Shown here one piece after another: positions 1 through 5,850 of a stretch of 8,657 nt of DNA. The notes beneath the pieces are model-generated. The model had not been told where the DNA came from and did not search any database. It saw nothing but the letters and a program-made list of their open reading frames with translations. Position 1 is the first letter of the stretch. Every line of letters begins with the position of its first letter. The position numbers and the translations under genes are program-made. The stretch covers positions 11,412 to 20,068 of the forward strand of contig VSNQ01000089.1 in the NCBI GenBank assembly GCA_009774395.1, given 5' to 3'. This DNA comes from Lachnospiraceae bacterium. GTDB lineage: Bacteria; Bacillota; Clostridia; Lachnospirales; Lachnospiraceae.

Positions 1-102
1 GCAGTTTTATCGCATTTGCAGTTTTATCGCATTTGCAGTTTTATCGCATTTGCAGTTTTATCGCATTTGCAGTTTTATCGCATTTGCTTGTTTACTGTAT
101 TT
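1..102. repeat. 17-bp tandem repeat array (VNTR-like)
   Basis: Five identical head-to-tail copies of the 17-mer GCAGTTTTATCGCATTT fill positions 1-85. A sixth, degenerate copy (86-102) keeps the same length but differs in its middle. The array reaches the left edge, so the true copy number is unknown. It ends 88 bp before the bile salt hydrolase start codon. There are no spacers between copies. Perfect copies next to a decayed edge copy are typical of slippage-prone arrays. Confidence 0.95.
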
Positions 103-190
103 GCGGAGGAATATGCAACAGTCATTCACAAAAATAAGCTGCACAATAATCAGCCAATAAAATAGAATTGTATTTTGCAGGAGGAATAAA

Positions 191-1168
191 ATGTGTACCA
201 GTATCGCAATGAAAACGACAGATTTTTACTTTGGACGTACAATGGATTTAACTCATGAACTTTTTGATTATGTGGTACTTACGCCGCGGAATTATCCATT
301 TGTATTCCGCCAAGCCGGTGTAATGCCCAAACACTATGCACTGCTCGGCGCTGCAATGATTGCAGACGGTTTCCCCCTTTATGCAGAAGCTGTAAATGAA
401 AAAGGATTATGCATGGCAGGATTAAATTTTCCTGACAATGCATACTATACACCAGAACCCAGCTCAGACTGCTCTAATGTATCACCTTTTGAGTTAATTT
501 ATTGGGTGCTAGGCAAGTGCGCCACTATCGCAGAGGCAAAAACACTTCTTGCTGCTACCAATCTTGTAAATATTCCATTTAATGAAAATACCCCGCTTGC
601 TCCGCTGCATTGGCATATAGCAGACTGTTCCTCCTCTATTACGTTAGAATCTACAAAGGAGGGAATGCGCGTGTTTGACAATCATGTCGGTGTGCTGACA
701 AACAACCCTACTTTTCAATTTCAGATGACCAATATGTGCCAATATCTCAATCTGACAACTGGCGCGCCGCAAAACTGCTTTAGCGAAAAATATCACTTGC
801 TCCCCTTTGGTCAGGGTCTTGGAAGTTTCGGACTGCCAGGCGATTACTCTCCGGCGTCACGTTTTATAAAAGCGGCTTACCTCAATATTAACTCTGTCAA
901 CAGCAGCAATGAACAGGGCAGCATTGCGCAGCTATTTCATATATTGGATGCCGTTTCTGTTATTCGTGGAAGTATTGTATCACCGGAGAATCAATATGAT
1001 ATCACAACGTATTCCTGCTGTATCAACGCAACAAAAGGGATTTATTATTATAAGACATACTCAAATAATCAACTAAATGCAATTGATATGAACCGTGAAG
1101 ATTTAGATGGTACGTTTTTAAAACGATTCCCGCTGGTAAAAACACAGCAGATTGCTTGGGCAAACTAA
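191..1168 (+). CDS. bsh: Choloylglycine hydrolase (bile salt hydrolase, Ntn-hydrolase family)
   Basis: This 325-residue protein has the normal length for bile salt hydrolases, which cleave the amide bond of glycine- or taurine-conjugated bile salts. It begins Met-Cys, so removal of Met would expose the nucleophile Cys2. All six residues conserved in the family are at the expected places: C2, R16 and D19 (in FGRTMD), N79 (in GLNF), N171 (in LTNNP) and R224 (in PASRF). Residues 207-209 are Gly-Gln-Gly, matching the G-x-G form of the selectivity loop that has been linked to glycine-conjugate preference; that preference is inference here. No signal peptide is visible, so a cytoplasmic enzyme is expected. 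The start is fixed by AGGAGG at 179-184. The gene stands alone, converging on the retropepsin gene with a hairpin between them. Penicillin V acylase, the sister family, is the main alternative, but the residue set fits bile salt hydrolase better. Confidence 0.93.
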   Translation: MCTSIAMKTTDFYFGRTMDLTHELFDYVVLTPRNYPFVFRQAGVMPKHYALLGAAMIADGFPLYAEAVNEKGLCMAGLNFPDNAYYTPEPSSDCSNVSPFELIYWVLGKCATIAEAKTLLAATNLVNIPFNENTPLAPLHWHIADCSSSITLESTKEGMRVFDNHVGVLTNNPTFQFQMTNMCQYLNLTTGAPQNCFSEKYHLLPFGQGLGSFGLPGDYSPASRFIKAAYLNINSVNSSNEQGSIAQLFHILDAVSVIRGSIVSPENQYDITTYSCCINATKGIYYYKTYSNNQLNAIDMNREDLDGTFLKRFPLVKTQQIAWAN

Positions 1169-1185
1169 AGAAGAGGTCACAACAA

Positions 1186-1216
1186 CGAGTAGAGAACGAA
1201 AAATCTTCTCTACTCG
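1186..1216. terminator. Hairpin between convergent genes
   Basis: A perfect 11-bp stem (CGAGTAGAGAA at 1186-1196, its complement at 1206-1216) encloses a 9-nt loop. It lies 17 bp after the hydrolase stop. It also overlaps the last codons and TAG stop of the opposite-strand retropepsin gene. Neither side has a strong T-tract, so termination efficiency is uncertain. A related hairpin occurs at 4847-4873. Confidence 0.6.
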
Positions 1217-1695
1217 ATTAGAGGACGATATAATCCAAGCTGAATCATATCATGTGGCTCTAACTTCAGCTTGGTCTTTTTAAAATCCCGAAACTGCTGC
1301 GTTATAGACAATTCCATTTGATGATTGTCAAAATCTATACTAATATTAAATAACTTAATTAAATCAAGTCCAAGCAAATTTTTATATGCTCTTTTATCGA
1401 ATGTTATATATATAGGAACACTGCCAATGTCTATCCCTTCTATAATAAAATTTTCCACTTGCAGCAAATAATATAGAATATGCGTTGTCTGGTCTAAACC
1501 TGTGCCCTCCATAATTACACCCTTGTAAGTTTCTCTAAATTCTTCTTCTGTTATATTTATACTAAATTCTATCGCATTTAAACAAGTATACTGTGCACCT
1601 GTATCAAACTTAAACTTTTTAATTTTTGTCACTCGCTTCTTTCTTATCCCATATTGATCTTTGTTTGGAACATTCGCGGACAAAAAACAGTTCAT
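1210..1695 (-). CDS. Retropepsin-like single-domain aspartic protease
   Basis: The 161-residue protein carries the signature of clan AA aspartic proteases: FDTGA at residues 30-34, with D31 as the candidate catalytic Asp. A later hydrophobic LLGLD motif at 107-111 corresponds to the ILG/LLG strand that packs against the active site. One D-T-G per chain implies activity as a homodimer, as in retropepsins. There is no signal peptide or membrane helix. The ATG at 1693-1695 lacks a good ribosome binding site. The reading frame stays open upstream to the TAG of the preceding gene (1750-1752), and that stretch encodes plausible strand-forming sequence ending DGAIR just before Met1. The real start may therefore be an unusual codon further up, or translation may be coupled. 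It follows the 106-aa gene in the same frame and probably shares its promoter. Substrate unknown; the partner gene is the first candidate. Confidence 0.72.
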   Translation of the reverse strand: MNCFLSANVPNKDQYGIRKKRVTKIKKFKFDTGAQYTCLNAIEFSINITEEEFRETYKGVIMEGTGLDQTTHILYYLLQVENFIIEGIDIGSVPIYITFDKRAYKNLLGLDLIKLFNISIDFDNHQMELSITQQFRDFKKTKLKLEPHDMIQLGLYRPLIE

Positions 1696-1749
1696 CCGAA
1701 TTGCACCATCTTTATGGATATTGATTACTGTACTTTTATTTTCTATTCT

Positions 1750-2070
1750 CTATTCCACTCTCTTTGTACATACTAATTCTACACTGTCAAAAACCGAAGG
1801 TGCATACTCACCATCTACAATTGTTAAAATCCCCTTTTCCTGAAAAGTATCCTCCATTTCCACTAAACGTTCTAATGTCATCGGTGTCTTCGAGATTGCG
1901 TATACCATTCCATGCCAGTCACTGTTATAATTTTCAATATTTATCATTAAAAACTTACATCTATTATATTTTTGTTCAGCTTCTGTACAAGATATTATCT
2001 CTTTACTGTCTATAATCTCTAAATCTTTCAAGTTTTTCACCATTCCTTTCCAGTCACAAACAAGACCCAA
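1750..2070 (-). CDS. Unrecognised 106-residue protein upstream of the retropepsin
   Basis: I do not recognise this family. The protein is soluble, acidic and lacks a signal peptide. The best start is TTG at 2068-2070, preceded by AAGGTG a few bases upstream; an in-frame TGA lies four codons above it. An ATG at 2041-2043 is an alternative, but it has the purine-rich stretch too close. The motif Asp-Trp-x-Gly-Met-Val occurs twice, at residues 6-11 and 51-56. The DNA under it is 17/19 identical (GTGACTGG-nnn-GGAATGGT), which argues for an internal duplication and favours the TTG start that includes the first copy. The retropepsin gene follows in the same frame, so the two are likely co-expressed. 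Confidence 0.6.
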   Translation of the reverse strand: MGLVCDWKGMVKNLKDLEIIDSKEIISCTEAEQKYNRCKFLMINIENYNSDWHGMVYAISKTPMTLERLVEMEDTFQEKGILTIVDGEYAPSVFDSVELVCTKRVE

Positions 2071-2121
2071 AAGACACCTTCACACTTCACAATGCAAATT
2101 TTCTTTCACGCTTCCCCTTCC

Positions 2122-2144
2122 CATACATTATCCAAAAATGTATG
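2122..2144. promoter_or_regulatory. Inverted repeat in the leader of the 106-aa/retropepsin unit
   Basis: An 8-bp perfect inverted repeat, CATACATT (2122-2129) and AATGTATG (2137-2144), is separated by 7 nt. It lies about 50 bp upstream of the TTG start and downstream of the predicted promoter. It could be an operator or an RNA hairpin; the sequence does not decide. Confidence 0.3.
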
Positions 2145-2248
2145 ATAAATTAAAAAAATAGCAAACTTTTACTTCTGAAAAAAACAAAAAACACTCGCCA
2201 ACGAACTGTTCAGGGACTTAAAAGTTCCATCACAGTGAATGTAATAAT

Positions 2249-2277
2249 ATTATACTTGAAATTATTTGAAATAACAA
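2249..2277 (-). promoter_or_regulatory. Predicted promoter of the 106-aa/retropepsin unit
   Basis: Read on the minus strand, TTGTTA (2272-2277) is followed after exactly 17 bp by TATAAT (2249-2254). This is a good vegetative sigma factor match. Transcription would start near 2242, leaving a leader of about 170 nt before the TTG start. The leader carries long T-tracts (around 2150-2195) and the inverted repeat at 2122-2144. No gene is visible in 2071-2308; the rest is AT-rich DNA. Confidence 0.6.
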
Positions 2278-2308
2278 TTTATATTTTTAAGTTCCCTTTC
2301 CTTAAAAC

Positions 2309-3016
2309 TTAAAACGCAAACATCAAAAACATCACCGCCCAAGCCTTGCGGATATCTTTATTTACTAATATATAAGCACTGCCCATCATTGCGCCCCATA
2401 ATATCCCATTAAATCCACTCAATAGACTTCCTTTCGTAAAGATATGCGCCAACCCCCATGTTAGACCGCATACAATTCCCCCATAAGGTATTTTCCCGTG
2501 CAGTTGTATAGGAAAACTGCCATCCAGCCAGCATTCGCACGCCATTTGCCCAAATATAATAATCATCATAAACAACACCGTTTCAAACGCATAATAAATA
2601 TACTGGAATGCAAATAACAGAAACCCTTTGTTTCGATACTCACAGATAACTTTCAATCCTCCCCATTCCAAGGCATTTATCGCAACAGCCGTTATAATAA
2701 ATAAGAAAACTGCTGCAATCTGCCATGCCTTCATTGGTCTGCTAGAAGCCCAAAGGTCAACATTGTATTTTTCCTTACACTCTCGAAGCAGCCAAATTCC
2801 AAAAATCCCCCATGTTATACAGATGCAAATCCAATGGATAATTGTTTGAATGGGTGTCCATTCCTGCATAGGCGCACCGTACACGAATGGCTCTAGGAAA
2901 TATGCATAAACTACTTCCATTCCCAGTCCGCCAAACGCAGTCAGCCCCAAACTGAAATAATCCCAAACACCTGCTGTTTTTGGTTTCGCTGTCTTAATTT
3001 GATTTCGTATCTGCAT
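2309..3016 (-). CDS. CPBP-like (CAAX protease-like) multi-spanning membrane protein
   Basis: The 235-residue protein has about six or seven hydrophobic segments (roughly 18-40, 56-78, 97-118, 131-157, 177-193, 200-218, 223-235). Its C-terminal half resembles the CPBP/Abi intramembrane protease family: a single E145 where EExxxR is usual, a W187-x3-H191 element for the FxxxH motif, and a glycine-rich helix (201-213) followed by a lysine-rich turn. The EExxxR motif is incomplete and the last His/Asn motif is not evident, so it may be a catalytically inactive relative. Family-level evidence is moderate. The ATG has AAGGAGG at 3026-3032, nine bases upstream, and overlaps the end of the DUF3021-like gene by 23 nt, showing translational coupling. 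It is the last gene of the LytTR operon. Confidence 0.55.
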   Translation of the reverse strand: MQIRNQIKTAKPKTAGVWDYFSLGLTAFGGLGMEVVYAYFLEPFVYGAPMQEWTPIQTIIHWICICITWGIFGIWLLRECKEKYNVDLWASSRPMKAWQIAAVFLFIITAVAINALEWGGLKVICEYRNKGFLLFAFQYIYYAFETVLFMMIIIFGQMACECWLDGSFPIQLHGKIPYGGIVCGLTWGLAHIFTKGSLLSGFNGILWGAMMGSAYILVNKDIRKAWAVMFLMFAF

Positions 3017-3440
3017 TGTTTTGTTCCTCCTTAAACTGTTTTAATAAGTAATTTGCCCTTCTTACTTCTATATAAAGCGCTGCATAGTAAACTGCTGCAA
3101 AGACCACATAGGGAATCGTAAATGACCAAAACATATCGTGATATGCATTTTCGTGTAACTGCGTGAATCTGCCGGATATCCATGTTAATAGCATTACAAC
3201 AGCGGTCAGCACAATATACTGCACCAGCGCAACAATAGCAAGTGGCAGATATTCCAATCGGTAATGCTGTGACAATACAAATGTTGCCAAAAATGCAAGG
3301 AACAGCATCTCCAATAAATTTGCCTGATATCCGCCGAAATTGCCTTGTGTCATAGCTTCCAATACGATTTTTGCTACGCTTAAAATTGTGTATATCATAC
3401 ATACTGTGGGAATAAATTCTCCTTTTTTAATGATTTTCAC
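2994..3440 (-). CDS. DUF3021-like four-helix membrane protein
   Basis: This 148-residue protein has four predicted transmembrane helices (about 10-30, 41-58, 64-88, 103-125) and a charged cytoplasmic tail rich in Lys, Glu and Asn. Its size, topology and position directly after a LytTR regulator match the DUF3021 family, whose members commonly accompany LytTR transcription factors and are thought to control them from the membrane. The start is GTG at 3438-3440, supported by AAGGAG (3449-3454) eight bases upstream. The gene overlaps the LytTR gene by 14 nt and the next gene by 23 nt. The regulatory role is inferred from family and context. Confidence 0.7.
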   Translation of the reverse strand: MKIIKKGEFIPTVCMIYTILSVAKIVLEAMTQGNFGGYQANLLEMLFLAFLATFVLSQHYRLEYLPLAIVALVQYIVLTAVVMLLTWISGRFTQLHENAYHDMFWSFTIPYVVFAAVYYAALYIEVRRANYLLKQFKEEQNNADTKSN

Positions 3441-3888
3441 TTTGTTTTCTCCTTCCCTTTTTCAAGCTTTCCATAAAGTTCTTTTTGTAGGCTCTATTTA
3501 AAACCAACTGTTCGCCATTTTCCAGTATTAAATGCATACGCATATTAAAATCCGGCGAAATTTTGTCAATTCTATTTAGATTTACTACTAGCGACTTTCC
3601 AATCTGCACAAAGCCGCTTGACCAGTACTTTTCCAAAAAAAGCTTTAAGCTGTAATCAATTTGAAATACGTCCTTGTCCAGATAAGCAAAACAACGTCTA
3701 TCCACAATCTCCAAATAGTAGATATCTTTCAGAAACAGACGTTTGGAAATTTGTTCCTTTCTGCCAGTTATCACCTGTCCTGCGTCCAGAAATGCTATTA
3801 GACTTCTCACTTCCTCATCTTGCTCCCGATAATGGATATCCACATAATTCTCCAGAAGGGATGCATCTTGATAATAATTGATTTGCAT
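3427..3888 (-). CDS. LytTR-family DNA-binding transcriptional regulator
   Basis: The 153-residue protein has a short N-terminal region (about 1-45) and a LytTR DNA-binding domain (about 50-148). Typical landmarks include LKDIYYLEIVDRR (53-65), a block around GFVQIGKSLVVNLNRI (92-107) and ENGEQLVLNRAYKK (123-136). There is no receiver domain. It thus belongs to the compact LytTR regulators that usually sit with DUF3021 membrane partners, not to the AgrA/LytR response regulators. LytTR domains bind pairs of direct repeats spaced by about two helical turns. The ATG is preceded by GGAGG at 3895-3899. It is the first gene of the three-gene operon and likely regulates itself. Confidence 0.85.
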   Translation of the reverse strand: MQINYYQDASLLENYVDIHYREQDEEVRSLIAFLDAGQVITGRKEQISKRLFLKDIYYLEIVDRRCFAYLDKDVFQIDYSLKLFLEKYWSSGFVQIGKSLVVNLNRIDKISPDFNMRMHLILENGEQLVLNRAYKKNFMESLKKGRRKQSENH

Positions 3889-3909
3889 TGTGTTCCTCCG
3901 TTTTTGATA

Positions 3910-3925
3910 CGTTTATATGTAAACG
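3910..3925. promoter_or_regulatory. Perfect inverted repeat in the LytTR leader
   Basis: CGTTTA (3910-3915) and TAAACG (3920-3925) flank a 4-nt centre. It lies 22 bp upstream of the LytTR start codon, just beyond the ribosome binding site. It could be a small operator or a weak hairpin affecting translation. Confidence 0.35.
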
Positions 3926-3963
3926 CTTGCTATTACTTGTAGTTTTTATATCGTTGTTTGCTT

Positions 3964-3997
3964 TTTATTGTTTGTTACTTGTTATTTATTGTTTGTT
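3964..3997. promoter_or_regulatory. Candidate LytTR-type direct repeat, 21-bp period
   Basis: The 13-mer TTTATTGTTTGTT occurs at 3964-3976 and again, identical, at 3985-3997, exactly 21 bp apart. LytTR proteins such as AgrA bind direct repeats with a 21-22 bp period, so spacing and location before a LytTR operon fit. The repeats lie at and just downstream of the predicted transcription start, which would suit autorepression. The surrounding DNA is T-rich and low in complexity, which weakens the case. Confidence 0.4.
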
Positions 3998-4001
3998 GTT
4001 T

Positions 4002-4029
4002 ATTATATCAATTATCTTATTTTCAGCAA
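4002..4029 (-). promoter_or_regulatory. Predicted promoter of the LytTR operon
   Basis: On the minus strand TTGCTG (4024-4029) is followed after 16 bp by a perfect TATAAT (4002-4007). Transcription would begin near 3995, giving a ~105-nt leader. An imperfect inverted repeat with CAATA/TATTG arms (about 4027-4046) overlaps the -35 box and could be an operator. Confidence 0.65.
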
Positions 4030-4144
4030 TAGGCGTTTGCTTATTGTGCGTTTTTTGATGTTTATACTGCAAAACTGTATTGAGATTCGACCTTCTTTTT
4101 CTTCTTGCATTTATTACTCTGCCAGCTAAAAGTAATGCCTACAA

Positions 4145-4190
4145 AAAAATCCTGCAAATGTTCGGGCAAACCCAAACCTGCAGGATTTTT
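4145..4190. terminator. Strong intrinsic terminator, bidirectional
   Basis: A 12-bp perfect stem pairs AAAAATCCTGCA (4145-4156) with TGCAGGATTTTT (4179-4190). Inside it, GGG and CCC around CAAA allow a second inner hairpin. T-rich tracts follow on both strands. It separates the LytTR promoter region from the chemoreceptor remnant and would stop transcripts leaving that remnant on the minus strand. Confidence 0.85.
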
Positions 4191-4235
4191 ATTTATTAAT
4201 TGAAATACATTCGTTTTCAATTCTTATCATAATAC

Positions 4236-4338
4236 TATACTCACGAGCGATTAGCTTTTCCTTTCTGCACAGCATGTATTGCCCGCTTGTGCAATATAGG
4301 CTGTGCAGAAATTGGAAAATCTTAACGGTCGTAGTATA
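4236..4338 (-). mobile_element. Palindromic ~103-bp element, copy A (MITE-like)
   Basis: The ends read TATACT...AGTATA as imperfect terminal inverted repeats of about 25 bp. The core folds into a long hairpin with a perfect 12-bp stem TTTCTGCACAGC/GCTGTGCAGAAA and a TATTGC/GCAATA upper stem. Its reverse complement aligns along its length with copy B (5883-5986) and with split copy C (6835-7156). It codes for nothing. It lies between the chemoreceptor remnant and the terminator. Orientation is given relative to copies B and C. Confidence 0.8.
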
Positions 4339-4367
4339 ACTTTTGTGAATAAAACAGTAGCGCATTA

Positions 4368-4760
4368 TTACTCTTTTAATTGAAGCCTAGCCACCAACTC
4401 TCGCAGGGTATCCGCCTGACCGGACAGCTCCTCACTTGCCGCAGCACTTGATTCCGCTGTATCCACATTACTCTGAACTACAACAGCAATCTGATCTATT
4501 CCACGGCTAATCTCTGCTGCCATCGCTGCCTGCTGTTTTGTATTGTCCGCAATATCGTCGATTAAGCCGCCCATTTTATCTGCCAATTCAACCGCTGCCA
4601 GCATAGACTGCACTGTATCATCGGCGGCATTTGCACCTTCCTTCATTGAGCTTATCGTTTCTCCCAAAAGTTCTGTCGTTTCCTTTGCAGCTTCAGCGGA
4701 TTTGCCCGCCAGCATCCGCACTTCATCTGCCACGACTGCAAAGCCTTTCCCAGACTCTCC
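4368..4760 (-). pseudogene. 5'-truncated methyl-accepting chemotaxis protein remnant
   Basis: The open frame encodes the part of a chemoreceptor signalling domain that follows the hairpin tip. It starts with the conserved GESGKGFAVVADEVR block and continues through an Ala/Ser/Glu-rich coiled coil (about 130 residues) to a TAA stop. Chemoreceptors need a sensor, membrane helices, HAMP and the preceding NLLALNAAIEAARAGE segment. None is present: homology stops abruptly at about 4760, and the upstream frame closes at a TAA after some ten unrelated codons. The only usable start is a GTG inside the FAVVADEV motif, with no ribosome binding site. I read this as a deletion or recombination remnant without function. 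Confidence 0.85.
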
Positions 4761-4846
4761 TATTTCTTTCGGACTTTGGTTTTTTTGTCTGGTTTATCTC
4801 GGATTCCTCTTTCTTATAAAATAAATTACCACAGCGATCTAAAATA

Positions 4847-4873
4847 GAGTAGGAACAGCCATCTTCCCTACTC
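4847..4873 (-). terminator. Hairpin terminator after an open fragment
   Basis: GAGTAGG (4847-4853) pairs with CCTACTC (4867-4873). On the minus strand the stem is followed by TATTTT, as in an intrinsic terminator. The stem contains the TAG stop of the open fragment at 4868-5005. The minus-strand sequence resembles the hairpin at 1186-1216: both share CGAGTAG-n-GAAGAT and a closing CTACTC arm. Confidence 0.5.
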
Positions 4874-5005
4874 GCCGCGCGACCCGTGCGCCGCCTTAGC
4901 AGCATATTTCCTCTGCATGGGTTTGCGCACAATATACTGCACGGCAAAAAGATTTACCGCGTTTATTACAATGCAACCCTGCCAAGCTGTAACCGCTGTT
5001 TTTTC
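4868..5005 (-). pseudogene. Unrecognised 45-codon open fragment, possible gene remnant
   Basis: An open stretch of 45 codons on the minus strand has a hydrophobic, helix-like run (residues 5-25) followed by a basic tail (IVRKPMQRKYAAK). It ends at TAG inside a terminator-like hairpin. It begins right after an in-frame TGA (5006-5008) and has no start codon or ribosome binding site. A membrane helix followed by a basic-proline turn could be the TM2/HAMP junction of the same lost chemoreceptor, since it lies upstream of that remnant on the same strand, but the similarity is weak. The remaining spacers (4761-4846, 5009-5158) hold no gene that I can see. Confidence 0.3.
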
Positions 5006-5158
5006 TCAAAATAAAAGATACAAACACACCATCTTTAATAAAATCGCAGTGTCAAAACTTACACGAAAAGAGATGGGTTGTATCTATTGTCTATTATTAT
5101 ACTTGAAAATATCTATTTTGAATAGACTTTATTCCTAAATTTTACTATAATTTTTAAC

Positions 5159-5187
5159 TTGACAATTGTTCTTAACCGTGCTATTAT
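5159..5187 (+). promoter_or_regulatory. Consensus promoter of the TetR gene
   Basis: A perfect -35 box TTGACA (5159-5164) is followed after 17 bp by TATTAT (5182-5187). The start of transcription would be near 5194, at the edge of the candidate operator, giving a ~58-nt leader. Confidence 0.85.
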
Positions 5188-5191
5188 TATT

Positions 5192-5217
5192 TTACGAATA
5201 TAAATTACGAATATTCG
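5192..5217. promoter_or_regulatory. Candidate TetR operator at the transcription start
   Basis: CGAATAT (5195-5201) and ATATTCG (5211-5217) form a perfect inverted repeat around 9 nt. The right part is itself a perfect 10-bp palindrome, CGAATATTCG (5208-5217). TTACGAATA also repeats directly at 5192-5200 and 5205-5213. The position immediately after the -10 box suits repression, and autoregulation is usual in this family. Confidence 0.6.
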
Positions 5218-5251
5218 CAAATAAAATTCACATGAAAGGAGGATATAAATT

Positions 5252-5842
5252 ATGCCATCAAAACCAGTCCTTTCGGACACAGATAAAAAAGCTATCCGAC
5301 AAAAGCTGGAAGAATTATGTGAAGAATGCTGGATAACGCAAGGGTACAAAAAAACAAGCATTAAAAATTTATGCGACAGATCATTGATATCTATTGGTAC
5401 TTTTTATACGCTTTACCCAACAAAAGAAGATTTGTTTTTTGAAACAATCATAAACATACAACGGCGATTAGCCGAAAAGGTTCTTGATATAAACAAGAAC
5501 AGCCAGACAAAAGAAGGATTTGCACAGTCCATGAAAAAGCTTTTTCGGGAATATGACAGTAAACCATTCTTATACAATGTCAATACGCCTGATTTTCAAT
5601 CTTTTGCAGCCAAACTGCCCGAAGAAATGATAAAGAAAATCAAACTTGACAGTTTCGATTTTTTTAGACAAGTTATTCATACTGCAAACTTAAGTCTAAA
5701 AATAGAGGAAGCACAAGCATATGGAATTTTAAGCGCACTGCTGTCAACAATAAGCGCAAAAGAAACGCTTTCCGCCACTTGTGATTATTTCGCCGTTTTT
5801 GATTTTATGGCAGATAAGCTTGTGGCAGAGATTTTTGTGTAA
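5252..5842 (+). CDS. TetR/AcrR-family transcriptional regulator
   Basis: This 196-residue protein has a TetR-type N-terminal DNA-binding domain: helix 1 at about 10-29, then GYKKTSIKNLCDRSLISIGTFYTLYPTKEDLF at 31-62, containing the helix-turn-helix (about 35-55) and the family's F-Y-x-L-Y-P-T-K-E-D turn. The remaining ~130 residues are the helical ligand-binding and dimerisation region, which varies and gives no clue to the ligand. The ATG has AAAGGAGG at 5235-5242. A strong promoter with an overlapping palindrome argues for autorepression. The small genes downstream on the same strand are the obvious candidate targets or operon partners. No efflux pump gene is next to it. Confidence 0.9.
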   Translation: MPSKPVLSDTDKKAIRQKLEELCEECWITQGYKKTSIKNLCDRSLISIGTFYTLYPTKEDLFFETIINIQRRLAEKVLDINKNSQTKEGFAQSMKKLFREYDSKPFLYNVNTPDFQSFAAKLPEEMIKKIKLDSFDFFRQVIHTANLSLKIEEAQAYGILSALLSTISAKETLSATCDYFAVFDFMADKLVAEIFV

Positions 5843-5850
5843 CGAAAACA

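Noticed and set aside
1..102. CRISPR array
   Set aside because: The 17-bp units are directly adjacent with no unique spacers, and no cas genes are present.
112..159. Short leader peptide gene before the bile salt hydrolase
   Set aside because: A GGAGG precedes an ATG with a 15-codon frame, but the spacing is only three bases and the composition is unremarkable; no attenuator-like structure follows.
1661..2015. Plus-strand frames opposite the retropepsin and 106-aa genes
   Set aside because: They lie antisense to better-supported genes with motifs, lack ribosome binding sites and match no family.
2071..2248. Riboswitch in the leader of the 106-aa gene
   Set aside because: I could not match any known riboswitch core; only generic hairpins and T-tracts are visible.
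4071..4080. AgrA-like TACAGTTTTG half-site upstream of the LytTR promoter
   Set aside because: No second half-site occurs 21-22 bp away, so one 10-base match is not enough.
4723..4947. 74-residue minus-strand frame overlapping the chemoreceptor remnant
   Set aside because: It runs out of frame through the GESGKGF coding segment and has no family signature or ribosome binding site.
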